DNA of 64,000 bases, taken from the NCBI RefSeq assembly GCF_013170805.1, contig NZ_CP051293.1, positions 1,680,001 through 1,744,000 on the forward strand. Direction: 5' to 3'. Under the pieces are notes generated by a model. It ran no database searches. It was not told the origin of the DNA and worked only from the letters and a program-made list of their open reading frames with translations. Made by a program: the position numbers and the translations under genes. The DNA is from Mesorhizobium sp. NZP2077. GTDB taxonomy: Bacteria > Pseudomonadota > Alphaproteobacteria > Rhizobiales > Rhizobiaceae. Positions 1-10,324 of the stretch are shown here, one piece after another; position 1 is the stretch's first letter, and each line of letters starts with the position of its first letter.

Positions 1-2498
<2,498 letters not shown>

Positions 2499-2771
2499 TT
2501 CTCATTCCTTATGCCCATCTGACAAAGTCAGATGGTCTGTTCTCACTCACGCTTGTTCCGCCCTGCGGGCGGCGCTACGTGGGTGCGGCGCATCAGCGCC
2601 GACGGTCGGTCGACCTTGCGAAGCTTCGCTTCGAAAGGCGCCAAGACTAGAAGAACTGTAAAGGCACATATAAGACCAGCGAACAGCCCCGAGAGGCCCC
2701 GACAGATCTGCTGCCGACGTCTCTCTATGCTCCTTCGCTCAAAAAGCTTCTCGAACAACGTGCGTTTTGCC

Positions 2772-2889
2772 GACCTGGTGGTTATGGCGGAGCGGCTGCA
2801 CCCGATCCCATTCCGAACTCGGCCGTGAAACGCTCCAGCGCTGATGGTACTTCGTCTCAAGACGCGGGAGAGTAGGTCGCTGCCAGGTC
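2772..2889 (+). rRNA. rrf: 5S ribosomal RNA
   Basis: About 118 nt starting GACCTGG and ending CCAGGTC, so the terminal helix closes. It contains the conserved block CCGATCCCATTCCGAACTCGG and the GGGAGAGTAGGTC segment typical of alphaproteobacterial 5S RNA. It lies about 270 nt after the 23S gene, in normal rrn order. The 23S-5S spacer shows no other gene. Confidence 0.96.
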
Positions 2890-2972
2890 TGCTAAATGCA
2901 CGTTGAACTCACATCCAAGCGGATGTTGAGTGAAATCTTCTCTCTACGAACAAGGCCCGCCAACGGGACCAC

Positions 2973-2998
2973 GGGCCGCGTAAGCGGCCCTTTCATTT
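2973..2998 (+). terminator. Hairpin with T-rich tail after 5S
   Basis: Perfect 7-bp stem GGGCCGC/GCGGCCC with a GTAA loop, followed by TTTCATTT. It sits between the 5S gene and tRNA-fMet, so it is probably a partial terminator or processing site and leaves some read-through into the tRNA. Confidence 0.65.
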
Positions 2999-3063
2999 GG
3001 TGGACCATCTATCTATCCGTAGGTCATCCTATTTGTAGGTCATGGCTTACGTCCAAAGGTTGA

Positions 3064-3140
<77 letters not shown>

Positions 3141-3147
3141 AATCAAA

Positions 3148-3190
3148 AACGGCCCGCATGGCTTCCAGCCTGCGGGCCGTTCGCGTTTTT
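3148..3190 (+). terminator. Rho-independent terminator of the rrn operon
   Basis: An 11-bp stem (AACGGCCCGCA with TGCGGGCCGTT, 12-nt loop), then CGCGTTTTT. It directly follows tRNA-fMet and ends 31 bp before the IS66 left end, so the insertion lies just outside the rRNA transcription unit. Confidence 0.85.
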
Positions 3191-3297
3191 GGCTCAATTG
3201 AAGCGCGATGATGAAAGGAAGGTAAGCGCTGTCCCGTTGGCACCTTTCGCGCGTTGTCGTGAGCGACGATGCTCGGAGCCTTTGAGGGCTTCGACAC

Positions 3298-3744
3298 ATG
3301 ACGATTTCAGAGCTTACGCTTAAGTCCAGGGACGAGGAGCCGGTTCGACGGCTTGAGATATTCACGGGTTCTGGACGGCGGCGCGAATGGTTGCCGGAGG
3401 AGAAGGCGCGGATCGTGGCGGAAAGCTACGATGCTGGCGAGACCGTGAGCGCGGTGGCTCGGCGACATGCATTGTCCCCGCAGCAGCTGTTCGCCTGGCG
3501 CCGGTCCGCGCGGGTGCCGTTGGCGAATGCGCCAGCACCGGAGCCGTTGTTTGTTCCAGCGGTGGTCGCGGCACAGGAGCCCGAACCGGCGGGGAAGCGC
3601 GCGAGATCGACACGGAAGCGGAAGGCCGCGCGAGAAGGCGGCGTGATAGAGCTGGAGATTGACGGCGTCGCCATGCGGGTCGGTCGTGGCGCCGACGCCA
3701 GGACGGTGGCGGCGGTGATCCGTGCGCTGAAGGCGCCGTCGTGA
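3298..3744 (+). CDS. tnpA: IS66 family accessory protein TnpA (outer element)
   Basis: 148 aa. The N-terminal half carries an IS3/IS66-type helix-turn-helix (about residues 28-60, with EEKARIVAES and AVARRHALSPQQLFAWRR). The middle is a basic, proline/alanine-rich linker, and the C-terminus IELEIDGVAMRVG is typical of IS66 TnpA. The stop codon overlaps the GTG start of tnpB (GTGA), the usual coupling in IS66 operons. This reading frame appears intact, although the rest of the outer element is broken. Confidence 0.88.
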   Translation: MTISELTLKSRDEEPVRRLEIFTGSGRRREWLPEEKARIVAESYDAGETVSAVARRHALSPQQLFAWRRSARVPLANAPAPEPLFVPAVVAAQEPEPAGKRARSTRKRKAAREGGVIELEIDGVAMRVGRGADARTVAAVIRALKAPS

Positions 3745-3768
3745 TCGGGCCGACGGGTGTGGTCAAGG
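3741..3768 (+). pseudogene. tnpB: tnpB of the outer IS66, 5' fragment
   Basis: Starts at GTG 3741, overlapping the tnpA stop, and encodes V-I-G-P-T-G-V-V-K before the inner element interrupts it at 3769. Joining base 3768 to 6619 (dropping the inner element and one copy of the 8-bp duplication) restores an open frame of 119 codons including the stop. The junction then reads V-K-V-M-V-A-T-K-P-V-D-F-R-K-G, a standard IS66 TnpB N-terminus. Confidence 0.9.
3761..3768 (+). repeat. Target-site duplication, left copy
   Basis: GGTCAAGG, identical to 6611-6618. Eight bases is the target duplication length known for the IS66 family. It lies within outer tnpB. Confidence 0.93.
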
Positions 3769-3790
3769 GTACCCGTCCGGTGAAGACCGC
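3769..3790 (+). repeat. Left terminal inverted repeat of inner IS66
   Basis: 22 bp beginning GTACCCGTCCGG. It pairs with the complement of 6589-6610 at 18 of 22 positions. Confidence 0.85.
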
Positions 3791-3838
3791 AGACGTGCGT
3801 ATCCGGCGGCTTGAGCACCTGAGCACCGTGGTGCTGGG

Positions 3839-4072
3839 TCAAGCTTTCGATGGGGAGACGCGATGATATTCTTCGAGGAGGAGTTTGACTTCCTCGATGC
3901 CTTCATCGGTGAAGGCCAAGATCCCGTCGTCATCGTTGGCGCCGTACACCCAGATGACGCCGTCCTCGGGCTCGAGACCGAGGGTCAGGTCCTGGATGAG
4001 CGCTTCGCTGACTCCGAGGTCCCTGGCGACACGTTCGACGGTGTAGACGTGATGCACCTTATTGCGCTGCAT
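3839..4072 (-). CDS. Small acidic passenger protein of inner IS66
   Basis: 77 aa from ATG 4072, which begins two bases after the tnpC stop codon, so translation is probably coupled. A longer form from 4123 (94 aa) would overlap the tnpC end. The N-terminal half (VERVARDLGVSEALIQDL) resembles a short helix-turn-helix such as those of MerR/CbpM-type proteins. The C-terminal half is strongly acidic (EGIEEVKLLLEEY). I do not recognise a named family. Its position inside the IS ends makes it part of the element rather than a host gene. Confidence 0.7.
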   Translation of the reverse strand: MQRNKVHHVYTVERVARDLGVSEALIQDLTLGLEPEDGVIWVYGANDDDGILAFTDEGIEEVKLLLEEYHRVSPSKA

Positions 4073-4074
4073 GA

Positions 4075-5751
4075 TCAGGCCGCCGCTGGTTGGGTCCGCA
4101 ATTTTGCAGATCTCCAATTCCATGGCAGCAAATCATCGATCCGCTGGGCTGGGTGGGCTGCGATGCGCGCCAGGATATCGGCGAGCCAGGCCTGAGGGTC
4201 GACGTCATTCAACTTGGCGCTGACGATCAGGCTGTAGAGAACGGCAGCGCGCTGTCCGCCGCGATCGGAACCGCAGAACAGCCAGGACTTTCTGCCGAGA
4301 GCGATGCCGCGCAGGGCTCGCTCGGCTGCATTGTTGGATAGGCAAATCCGCCCATCGTCGAGGAACCGGGTGAAGGACGACCAGCGACGCAGCATGTAGT
4401 TGAAGGCCTTGGTCAGATCGTGTCCGCGCGAGAGCTTGTCGCGCGTCTCGATCATCCAGCGCTCGAGCTCGGTGACCAGCGGCGCGCTCCGCTCTTTGCG
4501 CACGGCGTGGCGTTGGCCTGGCGACAGGCCGTTGATCGCGCGCTCGATATCGAACAGGGCATCGATGCGCTTCACGGCTTCAACCGCTAGCGGATAGACC
4601 AGGTTGGGCTTCTCGCCGTGCGCCTTCTTGCGCGCCGCCGCTTCGATATCGGCCAGCTCGAACACTTTGCGCCGGCTGTGGGCCCAGCAGCTGGCTTCCA
4701 GAATAGGCGCCGGCTGACGGCCCGTCGCATAGAGATCACCATAACCGCCATAGGCGTCGGCCTGCAGAATGCCGCTCCAGCCGGCGAGATGCGCCTCGGG
4801 ATGTTCGCCTCGGCGATCGCGGGAATAGTAGAACACCACCGCCGGCGGATCGGCGCCGCCGAACGGCCGGTCATCGCGCACATAGGTCCATAATCGGCCG
4901 GTATCGGTCTTGCCCTTGGCCAGGACCGGCACCGTCGTGTCGTCGCCGTGCAGACGTGAAGCGGCCAGCACATGGGCTTCGAGCCGCTTGAACAGCGGCA
5001 TCAGCACCGCGGCGCCGGCGCCGACCTGGTCGGCGAGCGTCGACAGGCTGAGCGGCACGCCTTCGCGGGCATAGCGTTCAGCCTGGCGGTTGAGCGGCTG
5101 ATGCTGGCCGAACTTCTCGAACAGGATCATCGCCAGCAGGCCGGGGCCAGCCCAGCCGCGCGGGGTGGCGTGGAACGGCGCCGGTGCCTGGCTGATCGCC
5201 TCACAGTCGCGGCAGGTGAACTTCTCCCGCACGTGTTGGATCACCTTCCATTGCCGCGGCACCACCTCCAGCGTCTCGGTGATATCCTCACCCAGCCTGC
5301 GCAGCCGATGACCGCCGCAGCAGTGGCAAGCGGTCGGCGCCGGCTCAACCACGCGTTCGCGCGGCAGATGCTCTGGAAATGGCTGGCGCGCCGGTCGTTT
5401 GCGCACATAAGGTGCCACCTCAGTGGTCCGGGCCGCCGCCTGTTCGGCGGCGATCTCGTCTTCCGTCGCCGTGCTCTCGAGTTCCTCGAAGGTGAGCTCC
5501 ATCTGGTCGTGCAGGCGGGCTGAGCGTTCAGAACTCTGACCATGCAGCGCCCGCTGCAACTTGCGGATCGTCAGACCCTGATGTGCGATCAGCGCCGCAT
5601 CATCCGATGCCTTGGCCCTGGCGACCGCCAGTTCGGCCTCGATCAGCGTAGCGCGCGCGGTCTCGTCTTCGGCTCTGGCCAGCGCCGCGGTCAGCGCTGC
5701 TCTCAGCGCACCGATATCGTCCGGAACAGCATCCAGGGCGGTGGCAACCAT
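4075..5751 (-). CDS. tnpC: IS66 family transposase TnpC (inner element)
   Basis: 558 aa, full length. N-terminal coiled-coil/leucine-rich segment (about 10-110), a C2C2 zinc-finger region (CHCCGG and CRDC, about 140-185), then the DDE transposase core. Candidate catalytic residues are Asp in HGDDTT, Asp in LQADAYGGY and Glu in NNAAERALRG. The C-terminal IS66 tail (RIAAHPAQRIDDLLPW) is present. No stops or shifts are visible, so the element may still move. Confidence 0.92.
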   Translation of the reverse strand: MVATALDAVPDDIGALRAALTAALARAEDETARATLIEAELAVARAKASDDAALIAHQGLTIRKLQRALHGQSSERSARLHDQMELTFEELESTATEDEIAAEQAAARTTEVAPYVRKRPARQPFPEHLPRERVVEPAPTACHCCGGHRLRRLGEDITETLEVVPRQWKVIQHVREKFTCRDCEAISQAPAPFHATPRGWAGPGLLAMILFEKFGQHQPLNRQAERYAREGVPLSLSTLADQVGAGAAVLMPLFKRLEAHVLAASRLHGDDTTVPVLAKGKTDTGRLWTYVRDDRPFGGADPPAVVFYYSRDRRGEHPEAHLAGWSGILQADAYGGYGDLYATGRQPAPILEASCWAHSRRKVFELADIEAAARKKAHGEKPNLVYPLAVEAVKRIDALFDIERAINGLSPGQRHAVRKERSAPLVTELERWMIETRDKLSRGHDLTKAFNYMLRRWSSFTRFLDDGRICLSNNAAERALRGIALGRKSWLFCGSDRGGQRAAVLYSLIVSAKLNDVDPQAWLADILARIAAHPAQRIDDLLPWNWRSAKLRTQPAAA

Positions 5752-5817
5752 GTCCTGGAGTGAATCATAAAACGCGTCCGCTGACTCGCGGAAAATGGCG
5801 CAAACTCAAAGAAAAAC

Positions 5818-6165
5818 TCAGCCCGCGCGCTGGGGGCGGAACGTGTGGCGCGGGTTGCGCCAATCGATCCCGTCGAGCATGTAGGCGAGCTGCGCCGGTG
5901 ATATGGAAACCGTGCCGTCCGCCGGCGACGGCCATAGGAACCGGCCCTTTTCGAGCCGTTTTGCATACAGCGACATGCCGAGCCCATCATGCCAGATAAT
6001 CTTGATCAGATTGCCGCTGCGGCCTCGGAAGACATAAAGATCCCCGGCATGCGGATCCCGGCCCAACGTCTCCTGGACCTGCAGAGCGAGGCCTTGCATT
6101 CCGCGACGCATATCGGTCCGGCCGACCGCCAACCAGATCCGCACCTGGCTCGGAACCGGGATCAT
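5818..6165 (-). CDS. tnpB: IS66 family protein TnpB (inner element)
   Basis: 115 aa, the usual IS66 TnpB (Orf2) size. Shows RTDMRRGMQGLALQV, DLYVFRGRSGNLIKIIWHDG and the FLWPSP motif. Its role in IS66 transposition is required but not biochemically defined. It overlaps the tnpA stop by four bases (ATGA) and lies 66 bp before tnpC. Confidence 0.92.
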   Translation of the reverse strand: MIPVPSQVRIWLAVGRTDMRRGMQGLALQVQETLGRDPHAGDLYVFRGRSGNLIKIIWHDGLGMSLYAKRLEKGRFLWPSPADGTVSISPAQLAYMLDGIDWRNPRHTFRPQRAG

Positions 6166-6515
6166 GAAACGCCCAGCGCCTTCACCATCGCCGCCGCGAG
6201 TGTCGGCGGTGTGGTCAGCGGAATCCGCAGCCGCACCTTGCCGGCGATCTCCAGCTCGATCACCGCTGGGGCCGCCGCCGGCACCGAAGCGGCGACAGGC
6301 TCATCGGGAACCACGACAACTTCCGCAAAGCCTGTCTCGCGGGCTCTCAGCGTTCGGCGCCACTTATAGATCAGGCTGGTCGCGACATCGTACTGACGCG
6401 CTACCGCTGCCACCGTGGCCCCGGGCGCGAATGCCGCGGCCAGTATCCGGAACTGATCCTCTTCACGCCAACGACGACGACGCTCCGGTCCGGTCAATAA
6501 CGTCACATGGCTCAT
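6162..6515 (-). CDS. tnpA: IS66 family accessory protein TnpA (inner element)
   Basis: 117 aa with an N-terminal helix-turn-helix (about residues 14-55; FRILAAAFAPG and VARQYDVATSLIYKWRR), a short linker and the conserved VIELEIAGKVRLRIP tail. First gene of the inner operon, read inward from the right inverted repeat. It is clearly different in sequence from the outer tnpA, so the two elements are different IS66 types rather than copies. Confidence 0.9.
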   Translation of the reverse strand: MSHVTLLTGPERRRRWREEDQFRILAAAFAPGATVAAVARQYDVATSLIYKWRRTLRARETGFAEVVVVPDEPVAASVPAAAPAVIELEIAGKVRLRIPLTTPPTLAAAMVKALGVS

Positions 6516-6588
6516 GCTGTGCTGCTAACTTCGCTCGTAAGGACGACCTTAAGAGCGCAGCCTCGCTACCGTGCCATGCTCGCGCAAG

Positions 6589-6610
6589 GCGGCCTTCGCC
6601 GGAGGCGTAC
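6589..6610 (-). repeat. Right terminal inverted repeat of inner IS66
   Basis: The complement reads GTACGCCTCCGGCGAAGG and onward, partner of 3769-3790. The IS ends at base 6610. Confidence 0.85.
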
Positions 6611-6947
6611 GGTCAAGGTGATGGTCGCGACGAAGCCGGTGGACTTCCGCAAGGGGGCCGAGGGCCTGGCGGCGCTGGTGCGCGAGACGATGGGCGCCGA
6701 TCCGTTCTCTGGCGCGGTCTACGTCTTCAGGGCCAAGCGCGCTGACCGGGTCAAGCTGGTGTACTTCGACGGCACCGGCGTGTGCCTGCTGGCGAAGCGT
6801 CTGGAGGACGGGAAGTTCTGCTGGCCTGCCATCACCGATGGCGTGGTGAGGTTGTCGGCGGCGCAATTGCAGGCGCTCCTGGAAGGGTTGGATTGGCGGC
6901 GCGTGCATGACACCCGCGAGACGCGCGCGCCGGTCGCGGCAAGTTGA
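6611..6947 (+). pseudogene. tnpB: tnpB of the outer IS66, 3' fragment (with right target duplication)
   Basis: Begins with the second copy of GGTCAAGG (6611-6618) and continues as the rest of TnpB: VMVATKPVDFRKGAEGL, AVYVFRAKRADRVKLVYFDG and the FCWPAITDG motif, ending at TGA 6947. An artificial longer frame starting at 6507 joins inner-IS terminal sequence to this fragment; it has no ribosome site and is not a gene. Tail and motifs are intact, so the single insertion is the only lesion seen. Confidence 0.9.
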
Positions 6948-7005
6948 TTCTATGGGAGGCTAGAGGCGCTGGCAAAGCATTGGAATGCATGATTGAATCG
7001 GCCTT

Positions 7006-8534
7006 GTGAGCAACCCGGCCGAGCCTCAGACCAACGATCCGATCGCGCTTCAGGCGATGCTCGCGGCGGAGCGCGCCGAGAACGAGCGGCTGCGCCAGAT
7101 CATCAAGGAACTGCAGCGCCACCGCTTCGGCCGCAGGGCAGAGAGCCTGCCGGTCGACCAGCTGCTGCTGGGCCTGGAAGAGGCCGAGCAGATCGAGGCT
7201 GAAGGCTTCGCCGCGGAGGACACCGCCGATACTGCCAAGCGCGAGGCTCGCGCCAGGAAGCGCCGCGCCAACCGTGGATCACTGCCCGCGCATCTGCCGC
7301 GTATCGAGCAGATCATCGACATTCCCGACAAGATCTGCCCGTGCTGCAAGGGAATGCTGCATGTCATGGGCGAGGATCGCTCCGAGCGCCTCGACATCGT
7401 GCCGGCCCAATTCCGCGTCATCGTCACGCGCCGACCGAAATACGCCTGCCGGAGCTGCGAGGAGGTCGTGGTGCAGGCACCGGCTCCGCCACGGCTTGTC
7501 GAGGGCGGCATCCCGACTGAGGCGACCGTCGCCCATGTGCTGGTCTCCAAGTACGCCGACCATCTTCCCCTGTATCGCCAGGCGCAAATCTACGCCCGCC
7601 AAGGCGTGAACCTGGATCGCTCGACGCTTGCCGATTGGGTCGGCAAGGCGGCTTTCCTGCTCCGCCCCATCCACGAGCGGCTGTTTGAGCGGCTGAAGGC
7701 GTCCGGGAAGCTCTTCGCCGACGAGACCACGGCGCCGGTGCTCGATCCCGGGCGCGGCCGCACCAAGACGGGCCAGCTGTTCGCTTATGCTCGCGACGAT
7801 CGCCCCTGGGGCGGGATCGCTCCACCTGGCGTCGCCTATCTCTGGCACCCGACCGCAAGGCCGAGCAGCCACTGCGGCATCTGCGCGACTTCGTCGGAAT
7901 CCTCCAAGTCGACGGCTACGCCGGATACCGGGCGCTGGCCGAGCGTAATGCCGTCAGTCTGGCCTTCTGCTGGGCCCATGTCCGTCGCCGCTTCTACGAA
8001 CTGGCCCAGTCCGGGCCCGCGCCGATCGCCACGGAGGCGCTCCAGCGCATCGCCGAGCTCTACAAGATCGAGAGCGAGATACGAGGCCGCTCGCCCGAAG
8101 AGCGGCGCACCGCGCGCCAGGAGAGAAGCCGACCCATCATCGACGCCCTCGAGCCGTGGCTGCGCGGGAAACTCGCGCTGGTCAGCCAGAAGAGCAAGCT
8201 CGCCGAAGCAATCCGCTACCCGCTCTCGCGCTGGGCCGGACTTGGTCGCTTCCTCGACGACGGCCGCGTCGAGATCGACTCCAACGTCGTCGAACGCTCG
8301 ATCAGGCCAATCGCCCTCAATCGAAAGAATGCGCTCTTCGCCGGTTCCGACGGCGGTGGCGAGCACTGGGCGACCATCGCCTCGCTCATAGAAACCGCGA
8401 AGCTCAACGGCGTCGACCCGTACGCTTACCTCGCTGACGTCATCGCCCGCATCGTTGCCGGCCATCCACAAAGCCAGCTCGACGACCTGCTGCCCTGGGC
8501 CTACACCCCTGCGCCACTCAAGGCCGTGGCCTAA
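7006..8534 (+). pseudogene. tnpC: IS66 transposase TnpC (outer element), frameshifted
   Basis: GTG start at 7006. The first ~280 codons encode a normal TnpC N-terminus: zinc-finger pairs (CPCCKG, CRSC) and the first catalytic region LFADETTAPVLDPGRGRTKTGQL. At about 7838-7848 one base is missing. The TnpC reading continues in the next frame as DRKAEQPLRHLRDFVGI, LQVDGYAGY, CWAHVRRRFYEL, SNVVERSIRP and LLPWAYTPAP to TAA 8534. Both halves are otherwise well conserved, so the shift is recent or a sequencing error. In the called sequence the protein is broken. Confidence 0.88.
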
Positions 8535-8600
8535 AAACAGCGGTTACGGTGGTAATGCCTCTGCGTAAGTTGTCGCTCACATTCTGCATACCATGTTGCG

Positions 8601-9514
8601 CTACCCTTTGGTGACGCCGCGCGCCCGCTTTCTCTCGGCAGCCGCGAGCAATTCAACGAAGGTGCGCACCTTGGCGGGCCGGAAGCGGGCCGGCGGAAAG
8701 ACTGGATACCGCCTGTGGGTAGGGTCCACTCGGCGAATATCCGCACTAGCCGACCCCCGACGATATCCTCATAGACTGCATAGTCGGGAAATATGCCCAG
8801 ACCGATACCTGCAAGCACGCAAGCATAGGCCGCCGGGCTTTTGTCGCAGACAACGACGGGATTGAGTTCGGTCAGAACGGTCTCGCCATCCCTGGAAAAG
8901 AGCCATTGGCCGACGCCGCGCAACTGGGCATTGCCAACCTAGGCCAGCGATCGTGCCTGGTTCGGGTTCGTATCCGCGGGCAGGCTTGCGGCGAAGGCCG
9001 GGCTGGCAACGACGACCTGCCGAATCGTGCCCAGGCGCCGCGCCTGGTTGGAGGAATCGGTGAGCCAGCCGACGCGAATGCCGAGATCGATCTGCTCGTC
9101 GACCAGATTGCTCACCGCGTCGTCGAAGATCGCTTCGACGCGCATCTGCGGATAGGCTTTCAGATACGCCGCCACGATCGGCGCCACCATCCTGGTGCCA
9201 TAGTCGAGCGGCGCGGTTAGTCTAAGCGTTCCGCTCGGCTCGACCGCGGTGTGCGAAATCTCACCGTAAGCGGACTCCGCCTCGCGCAGGATGATCACCG
9301 CCCTGTCATAGAAGAGCCGGCCCTCTTCCGTCGGTGCGACGCGCCGGGTCGTGCGCTGCAGCAGCGTTGCACCCAGTTCCTCTTCGAGCCTGCCGATCTG
9401 ATGACTGACCACGGCCTTGGCGACGCCAAGCCGATCCGCCGCAGCGGTGAAAGAGCCTGTCTCCATCACCGTGGTGAAGTAGACGAGCCGGTTGAGGTTC
9501 AGAAGGTCGGCCAA
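8601..9514 (-). pseudogene. LysR-family transcriptional regulator, decayed
   Basis: Starts at 9514 with a normal LysR winged helix (residues 5-65: FTTVMETGSFTAAADRLGVAKAVVSHQIGRLEEELG) and the beginning of the substrate-binding domain. An in-frame TAG at 8939-8941 interrupts it where TGG would fit. The frame continues (VGQWLFSRDGE, CVLAGIGLGIFPDYAVYEDI) until about 8697, where one base is missing. The normal C-terminus (FPPARFRPAKVRTFVELL) follows in another frame, ending at 8601. Two independent lesions make loss of function likely. It lies 54 bp from the outer IS66 end and faces the DsbA-like gene it probably once controlled. Confidence 0.85.
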
Positions 9515-9533
9515 GCTGGTTGCTTTTGTCTGA

Positions 9534-9543
9534 TCTGATCAGA
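9534..9543. promoter_or_regulatory. Palindrome between the LysR pseudogene and the DsbA-like gene
   Basis: TCTGATCAGA, a perfect 10-bp palindrome within TGATCTGATCAGACA, in the 122-bp divergent promoter region. The position fits a LysR binding site controlling both directions. Binding is inferred only. Confidence 0.35.
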
Positions 9544-9636
9544 CAGTTTGTATTATTGCGCACAATTTATCGCAAGACCTCTGTCTGCCACATATGACCA
9601 AGGCATTTTGGCGGGCAGCGATATCCCACACCGAGG

Positions 9637-10287
9637 ATGGCAGCGATCGTGAGCAATTCAGACGTGACGTACCTTTTCGATCCGCTCTGCGGTTGGTGCT
9701 ATGGCGCCACGCCGATGCTGGACAGGCTGTCGGCCAGTGGCATGCGCGTCGAGCTACTGCCGACCGGCCTCTTCTCCGGTGCCGGTGCACGGCCGATGGA
9801 TGAGGGTTTTGCCGCCCATGCCTGGGCGAACGACCAGCGTATCGAGCGTCTGACCGGACAGAAGTTCACACAGGCCTATCAGCACAATGTCCTCAATATT
9901 CGCGGCACCTTGCTGGACTCGCATGCCGCGACCCTCGGCATCAGCGCCGCCGGGCTGGAGGATCCCAGCCGCCGGCTCACCGCGCTTAAGGCGATCCAGT
10001 GTGCGCGCTATGTCGACGGCCGGGATATCGTGACTGTCGAAGGCGTGGCTGGTGTGCTTGCCGACGCCGGCATGGCGGATGCCGCGGCAATGCTGAAGAA
10101 GCCGCCCGAAACCTTGCTGACGGCGCACCGCGAACGGGTTGGCCGTGGCGGCGCGCTGTTCCAGCGCCTGCATGCCAATGGCCTGCCTTCCCTCGCAGTC
10201 ATCCGCAACGATGCGCCGCGGCTGATCGGTTCGAACGCGCTGTTCGGCAGCTTCGACAATCTCGTCGCCCATATCGCGGCGGCGTGA
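9637..10287 (+). CDS. DsbA family (FrnE-like) thiol oxidoreductase
   Basis: 216 aa. The redox motif Cys-Gly-Trp-Cys is at residues 18-21 directly after strand YLFDPLC, followed by the helical insertion of DsbA/FrnE-like proteins. No signal peptide, so probably cytoplasmic, unlike DsbA itself. The start may instead be GTG 9649; a GAGG lies at 9632-9635, better spaced for the GTG. Followed after 37 bp by an NAD(P)-binding protein, probably as a two-gene operon. The divergent LysR regulator is decayed, so expression here may no longer be controlled normally. Substrate unknown. Confidence 0.8.
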   Translation: MAAIVSNSDVTYLFDPLCGWCYGATPMLDRLSASGMRVELLPTGLFSGAGARPMDEGFAAHAWANDQRIERLTGQKFTQAYQHNVLNIRGTLLDSHAATLGISAAGLEDPSRRLTALKAIQCARYVDGRDIVTVEGVAGVLADAGMADAAAMLKKPPETLLTAHRERVGRGGALFQRLHANGLPSLAVIRNDAPRLIGSNALFGSFDNLVAHIAAA

Positions 10288-10324
10288 TCCCCAACTCACC
10301 TCCAACAAAGGACTGGAAAAAGAC

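Larger units (their letters stand above)
3769..6610 (-). mobile_element. Inner, apparently complete IS66-family element (2842 bp)
   Basis: Bounded by imperfect terminal inverted repeats: the left end begins GTACCCGTCCGGTGAAGA and the complement of the right end begins GTACGCCTCCGGCGAAGG, with 18 of the first 22 positions matching. It is flanked by the 8-bp duplication GGTCAAGG. It carries tnpA, tnpB, tnpC and a small fourth gene, all on the minus strand and all uninterrupted. It inserted in opposite orientation into tnpB of the outer element. Intact genes and a perfect duplication suggest a recent insertion. Confidence 0.93.
3222..8547 (+). mobile_element. Outer IS66-family element, split by a second IS66 element
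   Basis: An IS66-type tnpA-tnpB-tnpC set read on the plus strand. Proposed ends: GTAAGCGCTGT at 3222 and CGGTTAC at 8541-8547, whose complement reads GTAACCGCTGT, a match at 10 of 11 outer bases. GTAA ends are usual in this family. The flanks (AAAGGAAG left, GGTGGTAA right) do not form an 8-bp duplication, so the outer boundaries are less certain or the duplication has decayed. Without the inner insertion the element would be about 2.5 kb. It should be immobile without help: tnpB is interrupted and tnpC is frameshifted. Confidence 0.8.

Noticed and set aside
6507..6610. N-terminal extension of the outer tnpB 3' fragment reading back from 6610 to 6507
   Set aside because: This is antisense terminal sequence of the inner IS joined by chance; the true N-terminus is at 3741.
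3222..8555. An 8-bp target duplication for the outer IS66 element
   Set aside because: The flanks AAAGGAAG and GGTGGTAA do not match; the outer boundaries rest on inverted repeats and gene content only.
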